A stretch of 64,000 nt of DNA from Sphaerulina vaccinii (taxonomy: Eukaryota; Ascomycota; Dothideomycetes; Mycosphaerellales; Mycosphaerellaceae), in NCBI GenBank assembly GCA_022570795.1, contig JAKUDP010000009.1, positions 806,001 to 870,000 of the forward strand, written 5' to 3'. The position numbers and the translations under genes are program-made. How positions within the stretch are numbered: the stretch's first letter is position 1; the number at the start of each line of letters is the position of its first letter. This document shows, piece after piece, positions 43,038 through 54,895 of this stretch. The notes under the pieces are model-generated. The model ran no database searches. It was not told the origin of the DNA and saw nothing but the letters and a program-made list of their open reading frames with translations.

Positions 43038-44032
43038 GTATGGTGCTGTAAGGCCGAATTCAGGAGCGTCTTGCGTGCCATGCGTTGAGAAGGAGCGATG
43101 TGTCTGCGACCGCGGAACGATCGTGCCAGCGACAGAACCGCCCGTCCTTGAGAGCCCAGGGACTTCTCTCATTCTACAGCCCGGTATCGGTATCCTGACG
43201 CACCGCCATCATCGAAAACCAACACTGGGGAAGATTGTGCCATCTACGCCACTTGACAACAGATTTGCGCAAGGATCCTTCGTCGGCATCCTGGCCAAGG
43301 CTGCAGCGATAAAGTTGCAACATAATCTTGAAGTCAATGTCAACAATCAATCTACCAGGCTGCAACATTACTGGCCCCTGTTCGGGCAATGAGCTCACTT
43401 CTTACTGATGAATAATGTGACGAATCCGCAAAGATTGTGCGGCAAGCCACTGCGTCCATCCTATCCTCCCTCGAGCGAACCACGGGCAAAGGCGGCAAAG
43501 CTCTGGAGACCGAGTAGCGTGTTGCTCAAGTCACTAGCCATGAGTGATGAACCAGTCAATTCACGAATTCTGGACTAAGGACTTGTGGCTAGTCTACATG
43601 TCTTCGAGCGCTCTTGACACTATGGAAGAGAGTATTGTTACAACTGTCACAAAGTACTTCACTCACTGGGAAGCAATCCCCAGATAACAGAGCGTGCTGA
43701 GCTTGTGGCATACCGGTATCACTCAACGCCTCGCTCTGTGAAGAAAAGGACAGCTACACTAGCTCGGCCGAACTCGCCCAGCGAGTCGCTGTTGACTTCC
43801 ACGAAGCGAGTCTCTAGAGCTGCCGTAGCTGTGTCGCAAGAATGACAGCCTTGGAAGCTTGTCGTGCTGTTGGCCGCCTCAGTGGATACTCTCCACATCG
43901 CTGATTCTACTCCGCACACATCTCCACTGGGTGAATCTCGCACGCCGATAGCGCCTGTTACCACTGCAGTATTGGCAATGCTAGACTTACATATACACCC
44001 AGTCACGCCGCCTATCACACAGCTGTATCGCG
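43038..44032. other. Intergenic
   Basis: About 1 kb between the DUF218 stop and the esterase start. No gene recognised. Confidence 0.5.
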
Positions 44033-45594
44033 ATGTTACTTCTTGCTCTGCTAGCGGCCGGTCTGCCTGTTATTGCCTCTCTCACACCGAAAGCCAAGTG
44101 CGCATCAATCTCATCTGAGGACCTGGACTTGTATAAGGGAACAATTCTGAACACTACATATTACGAGCAGGGCAGCCGAAATGTCTCTAACATTCGCAAC
44201 GAGATCGCTTTCTGCGAAGTCATTGCATCGATATCGTATGGTTTGAACAACACACTGAGCTTTACGATATGGCTACCTCAGGACTATCAAGATCGCTTCA
44301 TGGCTGTAGGCAACGGTGGCATGGCAGGCACGGTTGATTACAGCGGAATGATCAGCCAGCTTAACAGCGGCCTCGGCATGGCTGTTGCAGGAGGTGACGC
44401 TGGGCATCTGCTTAGCAGTAACACGAACACCACTGGCTACATTCCGTACTTGCATGATGTAGAACAGGTGAAAGCTTGGATCAAGGATGCGATCAGCTTA
44501 CTTACACCTGCTGCCAAAGCACTAGTAGAAGCTTACTACGGCGAGAAGCCAAGACGATCGTACTACTATGGCTGCAGCACAGGTGGCGCTCAAGGCTTTG
44601 CGTTGGCGCAATATCATCCTGAACTTTTTGATGGCATATATGCGGGGTGCCCTGGCAACTGGTATAGTCATCTCGCACTGAGCTTTCTTTGGAATGCTCA
44701 GCACACGAATGTAAGTCGCACAATTTGATTCCACGCTTATTCATACTGATGATGGAACAGACTCCCTCGACCAGTATAACGCAAGAAGAGCTCAGTATGA
44801 TTACAAGTGCTGTGCTAGATGCTTGTGACGAGAATGATGGTGTTCTGGATCAACTGATTGAAAATCCGCTGGCGTGCAGGTTTCACATCGATACGCTCGC
44901 ATGTACGGGATCCTCGAACACAACAATCTGCCTGTCTGAAGCCAAGCTCGATGCGGTGAAAGCAATCTATGCTGGGCCGAGGCGAGCAGACACTGGTGTG
45001 GAAGTTTACCCAGGCTTCACTTTCGGCAGCGAAATAGAATGGGCTTTGCAGCAAGGCAACCTCTCACGAGACTTCAGCGTCCCGATATTGAAGAATCTCG
45101 TCTTCGATGACCAACACTACGACAACAGCAGCTTCAACTGGGCGTCTGATGTCGATGTCGTTAATGCAGAAGCCGGCAGTCTAATTGACTCCATCGATCC
45201 GAACCTTTATGGTTTCCGCAGTCGCAAAGGCAGGTTGCTCGTACATCAAGGCTGGGCGGATCCATACAATGCCGCAACATGGCCGATCGAGCATCTTCAG
45301 CAGGTCAGTGAAGCAATGAGTGGAAGAGTGGATGACTTTTATCGACTCGTGATGATTCCAGGCGGAGGACATTGTGGTGGCGCTTCGTACTATCCCACAG
45401 TACCTGCGACATACCACTTCATCGAGCCACTGGTCAGATGGGTGGAGTCGAACGGAGAGAAAGCACCGACGCAGTTCTTGAGCACTTCCCCGGCGGAAGG
45501 AGGCAACAGGACAAGAAAGCTGTGTGTTTGGCCGAGAGTTGCGCAGTATACTGGAGATGATCAGGATGATTGGAACTCCTATACATGCGTATAA
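44033..45594 (+). CDS. Secreted tannase / feruloyl esterase family hydrolase
   Basis: CDS is 44033-44710 joined to 44761-45594, 503 aa. Residues 1-16 are a signal peptide. Family landmarks: FTIWLPQDYQDRFMAVGNGG, then the nucleophile elbow GCSTGG (Ser), WADPYNAA supplying Asp and GGGHCGG supplying His. The Cys beside the Ser and the Cys beside the His form the disulphide typical of this family (CS-D-HC). These enzymes cleave esters of gallic or ferulic acid from plant polymers. A DENDGVLD loop fits the calcium site of the lid domain. Several N-glycosylation sequons agree with secretion. Which ester it prefers cannot be told from sequence. The 50-nt intron has a GTAAGT donor. Confidence 0.92.
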
Positions 45595-46591
45595 TGCTAG
45601 AGAAGATATCTCTACTGCCGACGACGCGAAGACAGGACTTGGCAAATCTGTCGCTGTCAACATGGCGAAATCTGTCAATCGCATCAACCATCGTAGATCC
45701 CCGACGTGTCTGATCAGTCCCTTGACCACCACGTTGTGGCCACTTACAACCCACATGATGATCAGCAGTGCTGGTCTCGTGCAAAAGACAGAACCTTCCT
45801 ATTTCGCTACTTAATTCTAACCACCAGCCAACCGCATCGCCTGCCGAAGCATGGAATGGCGAATCCTCAAAGTCTCGGCCGACTTTGCAAATGCTGTTTT
45901 CAAACTGATATTTGATTCGCAGGTGTTTCAGGTACGATGTCTTAAGCCAAACAGCTCGAGTGAAAGGTTGCCGGCATTTCACGAAGGATGATTTTTTGTG
46001 GAGCCAGCCTTGACCAATGAGGTCGCACAACAGCTATTTTGTTCAATATCACTAAGAACTAGACACGCAAGCCCTTTACCACAATGCCGGGCGGCTCGTA
46101 GTTCCTCCCGTACTGAGTCGCTGTGCATGAGCATGTCTGCTGGTATTGACGACTCACGGCACGACTTACTCTGACCGCGGCCAAGCAAATTCGGCCTGGA
46201 GTCTAGAAATGCAGTAGGGAGACGATCATGGTTCGGCCTACGACGCCACGCTTCTTCGCTCTCTGTCCTTCGTTCGTTCTCATGCGATATTGCTCTACTT
46301 CGTGGCCGCGTCTTCAGTGATCGCTTCCGCCTTTACCTAATGCTCCTTCGCAGGAGCCGTTCGCACCGAGGCCAGGTCGAAAATGTGCAGTATAATACAG
46401 AGCTGTCTGCTTTCGTTGTATGTCGTTGTAACACCATCTTGGGCGCGGCTCTCACATTCTTTACTGTCTGTCAAAGTATTGTCGCTGTCTCTCCTTTCAG
46501 GGCATACTTCTTCTGTCTTTACTGTCTTTTTCATTCTCTTGCAGCCCACAGGATTGGTTTCTGAAGCATCAAGATTCATTCTACAGCCACG
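45595..46591. other. Intergenic
   Basis: About 1 kb that should include the GH64 promoter; a GTATAATA lies near 46388-46395, about 200 bp upstream of the ATG. No gene seen. Confidence 0.5.
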
Positions 46592-48018
46592 ATGCACATT
46601 TCCTGGAGAGGGCTACTGCTCACTGCAGCATGTATCATTGGGCAGGCCGCAGCGGCGCCACTGGTGTCTGTGGTAGTCCGTGACACAGTCGATGCTGTGC
46701 CGGTGATGCCTGGCGGCGTCCAGGATCTCGTAATTACGGCAGCGAACACACTCAATGCCACGAACTCGTCCCCAATCCCAGCGAACACCACAGTGAACAC
46801 TCATAGACTGAGTATTCAGGCCACTCAACGACTACCACTCAACCTGGTCAACAACATTGGCGGCGCAGTCAACGCATACATCACTGGGCTGGACCCATCT
46901 GGTCGTGTTGTCTTCGTGCAGCCTAACGGTGAGAGACTAAAGCGCACCAAACTTGGAAATGCAAGTATGGCTGACTGTAAAGCGTAGGCCAATTCTTCTA
47001 TCCGGCTGCCGACGCTTCGTACACCACACCACGAGAGGTCACCAATGGCAACCTGGCTATACCGCTCAATACCGCACAAGGCAGCACTACCCAGGTAACA
47101 CTTCCCGATTATGTCTCTTCAGGCAGAATCTGGTTCGCTAAAGGCAATCTCCACTTCTACACCATCTGGAATTCGGCCACGAACGCTCCAGCGCAGGTAC
47201 AGCCCTCGTTCGCCAATCCCAAAGATCCATCCGCGGGTGTTGACTGGGGCTTCGTGGAGTTCACCAACAACGCTGGTGGCTTGTATGCGAACCTTTCCTA
47301 TGTCGACTTTGTCGGCTTGGCACTGGGAATGTCCATGACTCCGGGATCTGGTGCAACACAAACAGTAAGGGGTCTCCGAACCACTGGTGTCACGGCTGTG
47401 TGCAATGCACTTGCAGCGCAACAACAGAAAGATGGCCAGGCCTGGAGCAACCTTTGCCAAAGTGGCAGCAATGGCTTCCTTCGTGTCGTAGCTCCATATC
47501 CATTCTCGCAGTCAAGCCCAAGCTGGCTCAACTCATTTATGGCCGGCCACGTCGATCGTGTATGGACCAGATACACTACCAGTACTTTGACGATTGACAC
47601 TCAGTCCGGCGCAGGCAAGGTGAACTGTCGTGTCAATGGTGACTATCTGTCCTGCGATGGAGACAATCGCTCGTACGCAAAGCCGTCGACTGCGGACATC
47701 TGGGGCTGCAATTCGGGACCTTTTGCCATCCAAGGTTCAGACAATGGCGTACATCGAGCTGTCGTACCAAGGCTCTGCGCTGCGTTCAATCGCGGAACGA
47801 TGCTCAAGAGCGCTCTCCAGCCTGGCCCGGCGGCATCGACATACTACCAAAACGCACAACACAACTTCTACTCCCAGATCGTACACCAGAACCAGCCGGA
47901 CGGAAGAGGATATGCCTTTTCCTACGATGATGTGAATCCCACTGGCGGCGTCGACCAGAGTGGCACTTTGTCGGACGGCAACCCTCGGCTGCTCAGCATC
48001 TATGTCGGAGGAGCATAG
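46592..48018 (+). CDS. Secreted GH64 (thaumatin-fold) beta-1,3-glucanase
   Basis: CDS is 46592-46928 joined to 46988-48018, 455 aa. Residues 1-22 are a signal peptide ending AAA. After a Thr/Asn-rich lead the GH64 core runs from NLVNNIGGAVNAYITGLD through SGRIWFAKGNLHFYTIW, DWGFVEFTNNAGGLYANLSY, VDFVGLALGM and DGRGYAFSYDDVNPTGGVDQ. GH64 enzymes are inverting endo-glucanases that release pentasaccharides from beta-1,3-glucan. The Glu in VEFTNNAGG and the Asp in SYVDFVG are in the places expected of the catalytic pair. Fungal members may remodel the own wall or attack other fungi. The 59-nt intron has a weak donor (GTGAGAG). Confidence 0.9.
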
Positions 48019-48098
48019 AGCACTAGAGATAGACTTGCCGCACTCATGTTGATACCAGTTCCATAGTGTGTTAATTCCTCGACATAACATGTGTGTCC

Positions 48099-50148
48099 TC
48101 ATCCAGTCTGCATTGAGGACCCACCATATACGTCCTTGTCTGTTCCATAGACACGGAATCCAGGACGACTTTGAGTAGCGGCTCTTTGTCGCAAAGATGA
48201 TGTCGTGAACATCCGAGTGTCTCGTCTGGTATCGCGCCACATGTGAACTTCCTCAAGTAGCGGGCCACCACTGAATGCAAGGAACACAGATGAAGCCACA
48301 ACGCCAACAGTCACTGCAATCGCGACAGCCCAGAACAGCCATTGCGTTGTTTCCATATTCCTGATATCGCTAAAGTTCATCCCAAAGAATGAGCTCACGA
48401 AATTCAGAGGCAGAAAGATGATGGTGACCACTGTAAACACTAGAATGGCCTTGCCATGGTCTTCCAGGCGGATATTGACAAGCTGTATCGTGCGAGTAAC
48501 CAACCGATCCTGAAAGTAGTAGGTAGAAGGGTTAGCAAAGATCTCTAGAAAAGCAGGCTGTCTCAATCAATGTCTGTCCTCAAGCCCGGCACCCGAGTGA
48601 GTGCGAGCTTGGTGAGACATCGAAGCGAGCGCAGACCTTCTATCTACTGCTTTTACTCACAGTATTATCACGGAGATCACGAAGATCCGCAATTTCTCGC
48701 TCCAAATTATCGATGAGCTGGGCTCCTGGGTCAGTCAGAACGGAAGTTGATAGCTGTCGGTATGTGGAGCGTCGGGTCACCAGTCGCTTTGTGAGTTCTT
48801 GCTCATCATGATCGTCATAGTCGCGAATGGATGTCCTGGTGGAGGGCGGGCGCTTTACATCACTCTTTGCATTAGCAGCATCCAAGCTGACCTGTAGATC
48901 ACCGATAGTGTCCAGCTGCTGTTCCATGATCTGAATGACAATGTTGAGCTCCTCTTGACAGGCGATAAGTTCCATTACAAGTTTAGTCGAGGGTGCACGA
49001 TGGAGGCGATACTGGAGATGTCCAAGATGGCCAGCATAACGATCAGCAAGGCATAGGTACAGGTCCGGCCAGAAGTTCCGGTGTAACATGCCGACTGCAC
49101 CACTCAAGCTCGCAATGGCATGGGTCATAGCGGTATACTCGCGCTTTTCATCAGAACGAAAGTAGTGATTCCGAATGCCTCGGAATGACACGTCTGCGAT
49201 GCGTGATGTGAGTTGAAACGGCGGCCAGCGTGACTTCCACGTTTGATTGCTTGAGAAGGTTACTATGTGTTCCGCATCAATGGCTAGAATCCATAGCTCG
49301 TCTACGTTCAGTGACGTGGGATACTGCCCGTACCATTGCCTAACCTTGAGATCCAGGTCGCGATTCGTGCGCCAGGGCTTGTGCTTGCTGTAGACCTGTG
49401 CATCTTCACGATCTTGTGTATCTTCTAGTCGGTAGTAGTACTGAAGTATCGAGCGTATAACATGCGCCGAAGATCGAGCCGATAGAAATCCTTCACGTTT
49501 GTCGACCTGGAAGCGTAATGGAGGAGTTGCTTCTCGCAGTCCCCAGTCGATAAATGGCACAGATATGATCATCGGGTAAAGGTCGTCGTCTGTGTTGCTT
49601 GAAGCAGACTTGAGAACCTGTGAGAATGGTTGGAAGTACTTTCCGTGCTTCGAGAATCGTGTTTGACGTTCCATGGCGATGTCAAGCATGCGCATTGCGT
49701 CCGCGACGGTCGCAACATCGTCGGAAAGTGCCCATAGAAATCCTTTGAGGTACTCCGGAAACTTGCTACTGCAATGGATCCAGCGGCACTTGGTCAAATT
49801 ATCATCATCACCGTATCCATGTGATCGCAGGTACCGAATCCAGCCGAAGTCTTCTTCCAAGTTGGTGAATTTCTGCTTCTCAATGGGATTGCTGGTCGCT
49901 TCGTCAATCCGGAGGAAGCTTGCAGATGGTGTGAAAGCTGCAGTCTCAGGCACCAAAGTATGCGCAAAGCGTTCTTCGCATTCCAACATGGGACCCTGGT
50001 CTTCACGCAAGGTCTCGAGTGTGATATGGTGAACCAGAATCTGCGCCGGGGTGAGAGGCTTCCTCATCCATCGTGGATCGGCTTCATAGTTATAGCCCAC
50101 CGATGACGGATCTGGCTTCGTCTCACGATAGGGAACTCCTTTGGGCAT
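48099..50148 (-). CDS. CorA-type divalent metal transporter
   Basis: CDS is complement(48099-48509, 48661-50148), 632 aa from the ATG at 50148; the frame is open upstream without ATG. A large cytosolic N-terminal part is followed by a long helix (LIDNLEREIADLRDLRDNTV region) and two C-terminal membrane helices; the first ends in FFGMNFSDI, which contains the GMN selectivity motif of CorA/Mrs2/Alr channels. The second helix is WLFWAVAIAVTVGVVASSVF. CorA proteins pass Mg2+ and some other divalent ions as pentamers. The N-domain is longer than in bacteria, as usual for fungal plasma-membrane relatives. The sole intron (48510-48660) is an introner-like element placed in the stalk helix. Confidence 0.9.
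48510..48660 (-). mobile_element. Introner-like element B (151 nt), the sole intron of the CorA gene
   Basis: This intron is about 85% like element C (53068-53220) by eye, and shares blocks with A (23024-23157). Terminal inverted repeats lie just inside the splice sites: plus strand AAAGTAGTAGGTAGAAGG (48513-48530) and the inverse of AAAGCAGTAGATAGAAGG (48636-48653), 16 of 18 matching. An internal stem pairs 48581-48592 with 48601-48611. The acceptor lies 15 nt beyond that of copy A, within the 3' inverted repeat. It inserts in phase 0, after ACT as copy A does. Confidence 0.87.
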
Positions 50149-50467
50149 TGCATGGTGATGGAAAAGATGCAATGAGTCGCGTCTGAACAAAGAACAGGAG
50201 GCGCTCGAAGGATTCTGGTGATCCTCGCTTAAAGCGGCACAGGCCGTAATACGATACCGAAACGACGATCTTTTGCAACCACTGTTTGACTCCGCGGCGT
50301 CGGGTCCGCCAAGTGAGAGCTCTCAGTGAAGGTCGAGCGGAGAGAGCATCGTCAGCTGCGTGCGCCTTGATCCTCCACTGACCGGCGGCGAGGTTCTTCG
50401 CAGCACTGTTGTGCTTGACTTGCCAAATCACAACTACTTCCCCAACGAAACTCGTCGACAGCCCATC
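50149..50467. promoter_or_regulatory. Bidirectional promoter region (CorA / dihydroorotase)
   Basis: This is 319 bp between divergent ATGs. The frames are open on both sides without ATG. No TATA box stands out. Confidence 0.4.
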
Positions 50468-51669
50468 ATGCCTGCAGAAACAGAAGCACCTCTCAAGAAG
50501 CTCGATGGCGTGGAGCTGCCGGCCGCAGCAGATATGCATGTGCATCTGCGCGAGGGCGATATGACCGAGTTGGTGGTGTATGTTTCGAAATTCTGCATAT
50601 CACACTCATACGAATCTAATTTCTGGCAGGCCTACGATCCGCCAAGGCGGCGTCAATACAGTCTTCGTTATGGTAAGCTGGGAGAAGGTATGCGCGATCG
50701 ATACTGTGCTGGACTGACTTTCGATAGCCAAACCTCGTACCTCCGATCACGACGGTGCACCACGCCCTGCAGTACAAGCGACGTCTTCAAGAACTGGAGC
50801 CCAATGTTTTGTTCCTCATGTCACTCTACCTGCATCCTAACATTAAGCCGGAGACTGTGGTTGAGGCCAAGAACAAGGGCATTACGGGCATCAAGTCGTA
50901 TCCCCACGGAGTCACCACCAATTCGAGCCATGGCGTCATGTCCTACGAGGAATTCTACCCAGTCTTCGCAGAGATGGAACGTCAAGACATCGTGCTCAAC
51001 CTTCACGGTGAGCTTCCGCCTTCGGCCGGTGCCGACATCACCGTTCTTAATGCTGAGGAGGCCTTTCTGCCCACTCTCCTTGATCTTCATAAGCGCTTTC
51101 CAAATCTGAGAATCATCCTCGAGCACTGCACCACGGCCGCGGCGATCAAGGCCGTCAACTCCTGCAGCGACAAGGTAGCAGGCACAATCACAGCTCATCA
51201 CCTGTTCTTGACTGTCGATGACTGGGCTGGCGATCCACATTGCTTCTGCAAGCCAGTTGCTAAGAATCCTTCTGATCGAAGAGCACTTCTGGAAGCAGCA
51301 GTCAGTGGCAACCCCAAGTTCTTCCTCGGCACAGACTCAGCACCGCACCCAGCCAAGTCGAAGCGGAACGACAAGGTTGCCGCAGGAGTCTTCACGCAGC
51401 CTCATGCAGTCGGTCTTGTCATCGACTCGTTCGAGCGCGGAATTGAGAAGAAGTACATTACAGCGGACGACGTGACTCAGGAGAAGCTAGAAGGCTTCCT
51501 CAGTACCTTTGGCCGCAACTTCTACAAGGTCAAGGACGAGAAGAATGAGCGGATCGTGCTGGGCAGATGCTCGCAAGCAATTGCTGAGAGTCTCAAGAAT
51601 GACGATGGTTCTGTTGAGGTCATCCCCTTCAGGCGAGGCAAGATGACTTGGAAGACTACATGGAAATAA
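50468..51669 (+). CDS. URA4: Dihydroorotase (pyrimidine biosynthesis)
   Basis: CDS is 50468-50577, 50630-50672 and 50728-51669, 364 aa. The spliced product reads MTELVVPTIRQGGVNTVFVM, then PNLVPPITTV, restoring the conserved block that the unspliced frame lacks; exon 2 is only 43 nt. Active-site residues: ADMHVHLRE (two zinc His), GIKSYPHG (Lys that becomes carboxylated), LHGE and EHCT (zinc His), and FLGTDSAPH (catalytic Asp). The enzyme closes carbamoyl aspartate to dihydroorotate, step three of de novo UMP synthesis, in the cytosol. It is the stand-alone class II type like yeast Ura4, not part of CAD. Donors GTATGT and GTAAGC. Confidence 0.95.
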
Positions 51670-51978
51670 GCTCCATTCGGAGCATGGGAAGCACACATTG
51701 AGGATTTCGGCGCGGCTGACGCTCAGCATATGAATGAATGAAAAAATTCGACTCAGCTCGCGCTGTTTGCATGCAGTCCTTGCAGTATCGGACTTGCATC
51801 TTGAAGCGCCTGAGCTTGGACAGGTCAGAGCAGCAGAGCTCCACTGCAGCGCGAAGCATGCAGTATGCCGAGATTGAATGACATACGATTCAATACTGTT
51901 GCACTCGGTGCTGTTAGTACATTCCTGAATAATGGGTATCATGCTATCGTAACATCTCGACATAAGTAAAGGTCGCGC
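51670..51978. other. Intergenic, convergent 3' region
   Basis: About 309 bp between the dihydroorotase and sugar transporter stops. Nothing seen. Confidence 0.5.
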
Positions 51979-53947
51979 TCACAATTGCTGCTGCTGAGAG
52001 TGCACGTCCGAGTCCCGACCTTCCTTGGAGATCTCTTCTTTCTCAATCTCGGCACCTCGAATCCCACCTTCTGGCTCGCTGTCACTAGCAATGCCATGGT
52101 GATCGTTCTCTTCAAGGTCCAGACCTTCCTTGCCTTTACGAACCTTACGCTCAACCCACACTGGATTCTCGCCTCGCTCGTGCGCACGCTCAAAGATGGC
52201 ATCCATAGCTTCGAGCTTGTATCCATTGGTCTCTGGGAAGAACCAGTAGACAACCGGGACGTGCTATAGAAGAGGTTAGCACAATATCCCAGGATGTTAT
52301 GTTGCTGATGTCGTTTGTTACTTACCATAAAGTTGAAGCACATGAACACCAGATACGTCTGCCAGCCAATCTTGTTGATCATGATCGGCGCCAACTGTAC
52401 GACCGCATAGTTGATTATCCAGTTCGAACAAGTAGAGAATCCGTTCGCCTCTGCTCTGATCCTGATGGGGGTCACTTCTGCTGGATACAACCAGGTGACG
52501 CCGAGCCAGCCAATAGCGAAGCATGTGTTGTAGATGAAGATGAATACTGTTGCAGCATAGGCAGGTGCCTTGTATGTCTCTGTAGCTTTGCTGAGACATG
52601 CTGCGATGATGAGAAGTGAGATGCCCATTCCCATTGCTCCCCAGAGCATGAGCTGACGACGTCCGAGCCGGTCAACCACGAAGAGCGCAACCAGAGCCGC
52701 TAAGAAGAATTCCGTCCCAAGGCATCCGGTCATGAGGCGTGAGAGTTCTGCATTGAAGCCTAGCGAGTCCTCGAAGACTGTCGTAGCGTAGTAGGTGACG
52801 AGGTTTAAGCCGCCAAGCTGCTGAAAGGCCTGAGCGAGGCATGCCACGCTCAGTCTCCAAAGGTTCATCTCCTTTCCATTACTGAGAAGCTCCTTGGTAG
52901 TGAGCTTTGTTGCCGAGGTTATCTCGTTGACACGTTCCATTTCTTGGATAGCAGCGATGAGTGTTGGGTCGTCCACGTCTTTGCCTTCGAGGATGGCCAT
53001 GATCTCTCTCGCTTCTTGTGATTTGCCCTTCTTGATGAGCCATCTAGGAGACTCCGGATAGCATAGACTAGAAGCAGTAGGTAGAAGGGTTAGCAAAGAT
53101 CTCCCAAAAAAAAACAGGCTGTCTCGATCAATGTCTTTCCTGACGCTCAGCACCCGAGTGAGTGAGAGCTTGGTGAGACATAGAAGCGAGTGCATGCCCT
53201 CTATGTACTGCTTTACTCACACTCCAATGATAAGCGCAACGCCAAAGACTGCTTGAAACGCAATTGGAAATCTCCATTGGAAACTGTCGTACTGCGTGAT
53301 GAACCAGAAGCCTTTGAGCACGTTAGTGAGCTGTGATGCAACCATTTGTCGTCACGACTGACCATAGTTTATCCAGTACGACAGACAGATGCCACCAGTG
53401 ATAAGTGCACCTTCAAAAAGCACAAGGAAACCTCGGATCTTGGGCGGTGCCATCTCACTTTGCCAGACCGGGATAGAAGATGTGTTCATGCCATTTCCCC
53501 AGCCTGTCACAATGCGGCCAACAATCATCTGACCTAGAGTCGTTGCCGAGGCCTGGATCGCGGTGCCAGCCAGCATGATCAGTGTGCCAATGAGTACTGA
53601 TCGTCGACGTCCTAGCCGGTCTCCTATCGCGACAATGAGAAGTGATCCTAGCAGACAGCCAACTTCGTAGATAGCGACCACTAGAGCCTGAATAGCACCA
53701 GATTTGTTGTCCGGATCCATTTGAGGAAACGTTTCGAGGAAGATAGGTTCGGTGATGATCCCGCTCATTATGCCTGGCAGAGAATAGTGTCAGAGTCGAG
53801 TGTGGTTGGGAGACTGCCACTAAACATACCTTGATCGTAGCCAAACAACAGGAAGCCTGAGGCTGCTGTGATACAGACTCCGATCTCCAATGCTTTGCCG
53901 CTGATGCGACCACCAAGAAGGCCATTATGCGAGAGCGCGCCTGGCAT
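51979..53947 (-). CDS. MFS sugar transporter (hexose/lactose-permease-like)
   Basis: CDS is complement(51979-52263, 52326-53067, 53221-53311, 53363-53773, 53830-53947), 548 aa. Twelve membrane helices with sugar-porter signatures: GFLLFGYDQGIMSG in helix 1, GDRLGRRRS after helix 2, GRIVTGWGNGMNTSSIPVWQ, PESPRWLIKKGK, DRLGRRQLM, and at the end WFFPETNGYKLEAMD. It carries sugar with protons across the plasma membrane; the sugar cannot be told. The C-terminal cytosolic tail is charged. Introns 1, 2 and 4 are short (51-62 nt); intron 3 (53068-53220) is an introner-like element in a codon (phase 2), just before the PESPRWL motif. Confidence 0.93.
53068..53220 (-). mobile_element. Introner-like element C (153 nt), intron 3 of the sugar transporter gene
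   Basis: The closest relative is element B. The terminal inverted repeats are plus strand AAGCAGTAGGTAGAAGGG (53072-53089) and the inverse of AAGCAGTACATAGAGGG (53197-53213). The internal stem pairs about 53145-53153 with 53162-53170. A run of nine A (plus strand 53106-53114) is expanded compared with B. Branch TTGCTAACCC as in A and B. Confidence 0.87.
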
Positions 53948-54895
53948 CTTTGTGAAGTGCTCAGCCGATCTCCAGAGTGATGTTGTAGCTACCGCCAGAA
54001 AAGATCCAAGTCGACGTGAGATAGTACTGTTGTAGAGGCAAAGGAGGTAACAAGATCGAGAGTAGTCAGCTACTGTACAGGACTATCACCTCATATATTC
54101 ACACCCAGGAAAGCAGTGAACATATGATGTGATACGTGCACATCCCCATTCATGTGAGTTCTCGCCTCCACACAGAAAGCTCTTTGCAACAATCATCCAC
54201 TATCATGCGGGAGCTCCAGCCAAAGGCCCATTTTATGACCACAATTCATCAAGAGGGTTGTGGTTCGGTGTGATATGTTTGGCCAGTGCAACTGTTGGAG
54301 AAAGGCGGGTCGTTGAACTGACATCACATAGCATGGGTGGATATCGGAGTAGGAGAGGCACTGTTCAGGCCAAGAGAAGTCTTTGGTACGATAAGATAAT
54401 GCTTGTGCTCAATGCTTGCAGTTCTTGATGGATGTTGAGCTAGAATGTTCGTGAGCGAGAGTCTAGCGCAAACATCGCATCAATTTCGAGCAAAAGCTTT
54501 GCGCATGGCAGTTGGCATGCTCCGACACCCCCAAATCTCAAAGAGTATGCGATGTCCTCGTCAGGCAGCGAACATGCAATTCGCACTGTGGTTGAGTTTG
54601 GTCGATGAGAGTACCGTAGCGTGATCTTGTCGGACCGTAGAACGACCGGCATGGGATCCACCCTTTGCAGATTCAGCATCATTGTGGAACAACCAGATCC
54701 TGCGTCATCCTAGAGCATCGGGACGTTGTCTTTGGCAATTCATACTGTAAACACAATGTCAGTAATAATGTATAAAAACATGAAGCACATACATTCATGG
54801 AAACAGTCCTCTACCTGACATCGATTGTCAGGGCTGCCTACATAGTACAGGAAGACCCAGGTACATATGGCGCAGGCAATGTGAGTATTTCACGC
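53948..54895. other. Intergenic with one weak small frame
   Basis: Promoter of the sugar transporter gene and 3' flank of the MOT1 gene. The minus-strand frame 54440-54682 (80 aa, two Met at the start, beta-like composition) could be a small gene, but I recognise nothing and would not rely on it. Confidence 0.35.

Noticed and set aside
54440..54682. Minus-strand frame of 80 codons as a firm gene
   Set aside because: It starts with ATG but nothing is recognisable; left as a note in the intergenic entry.
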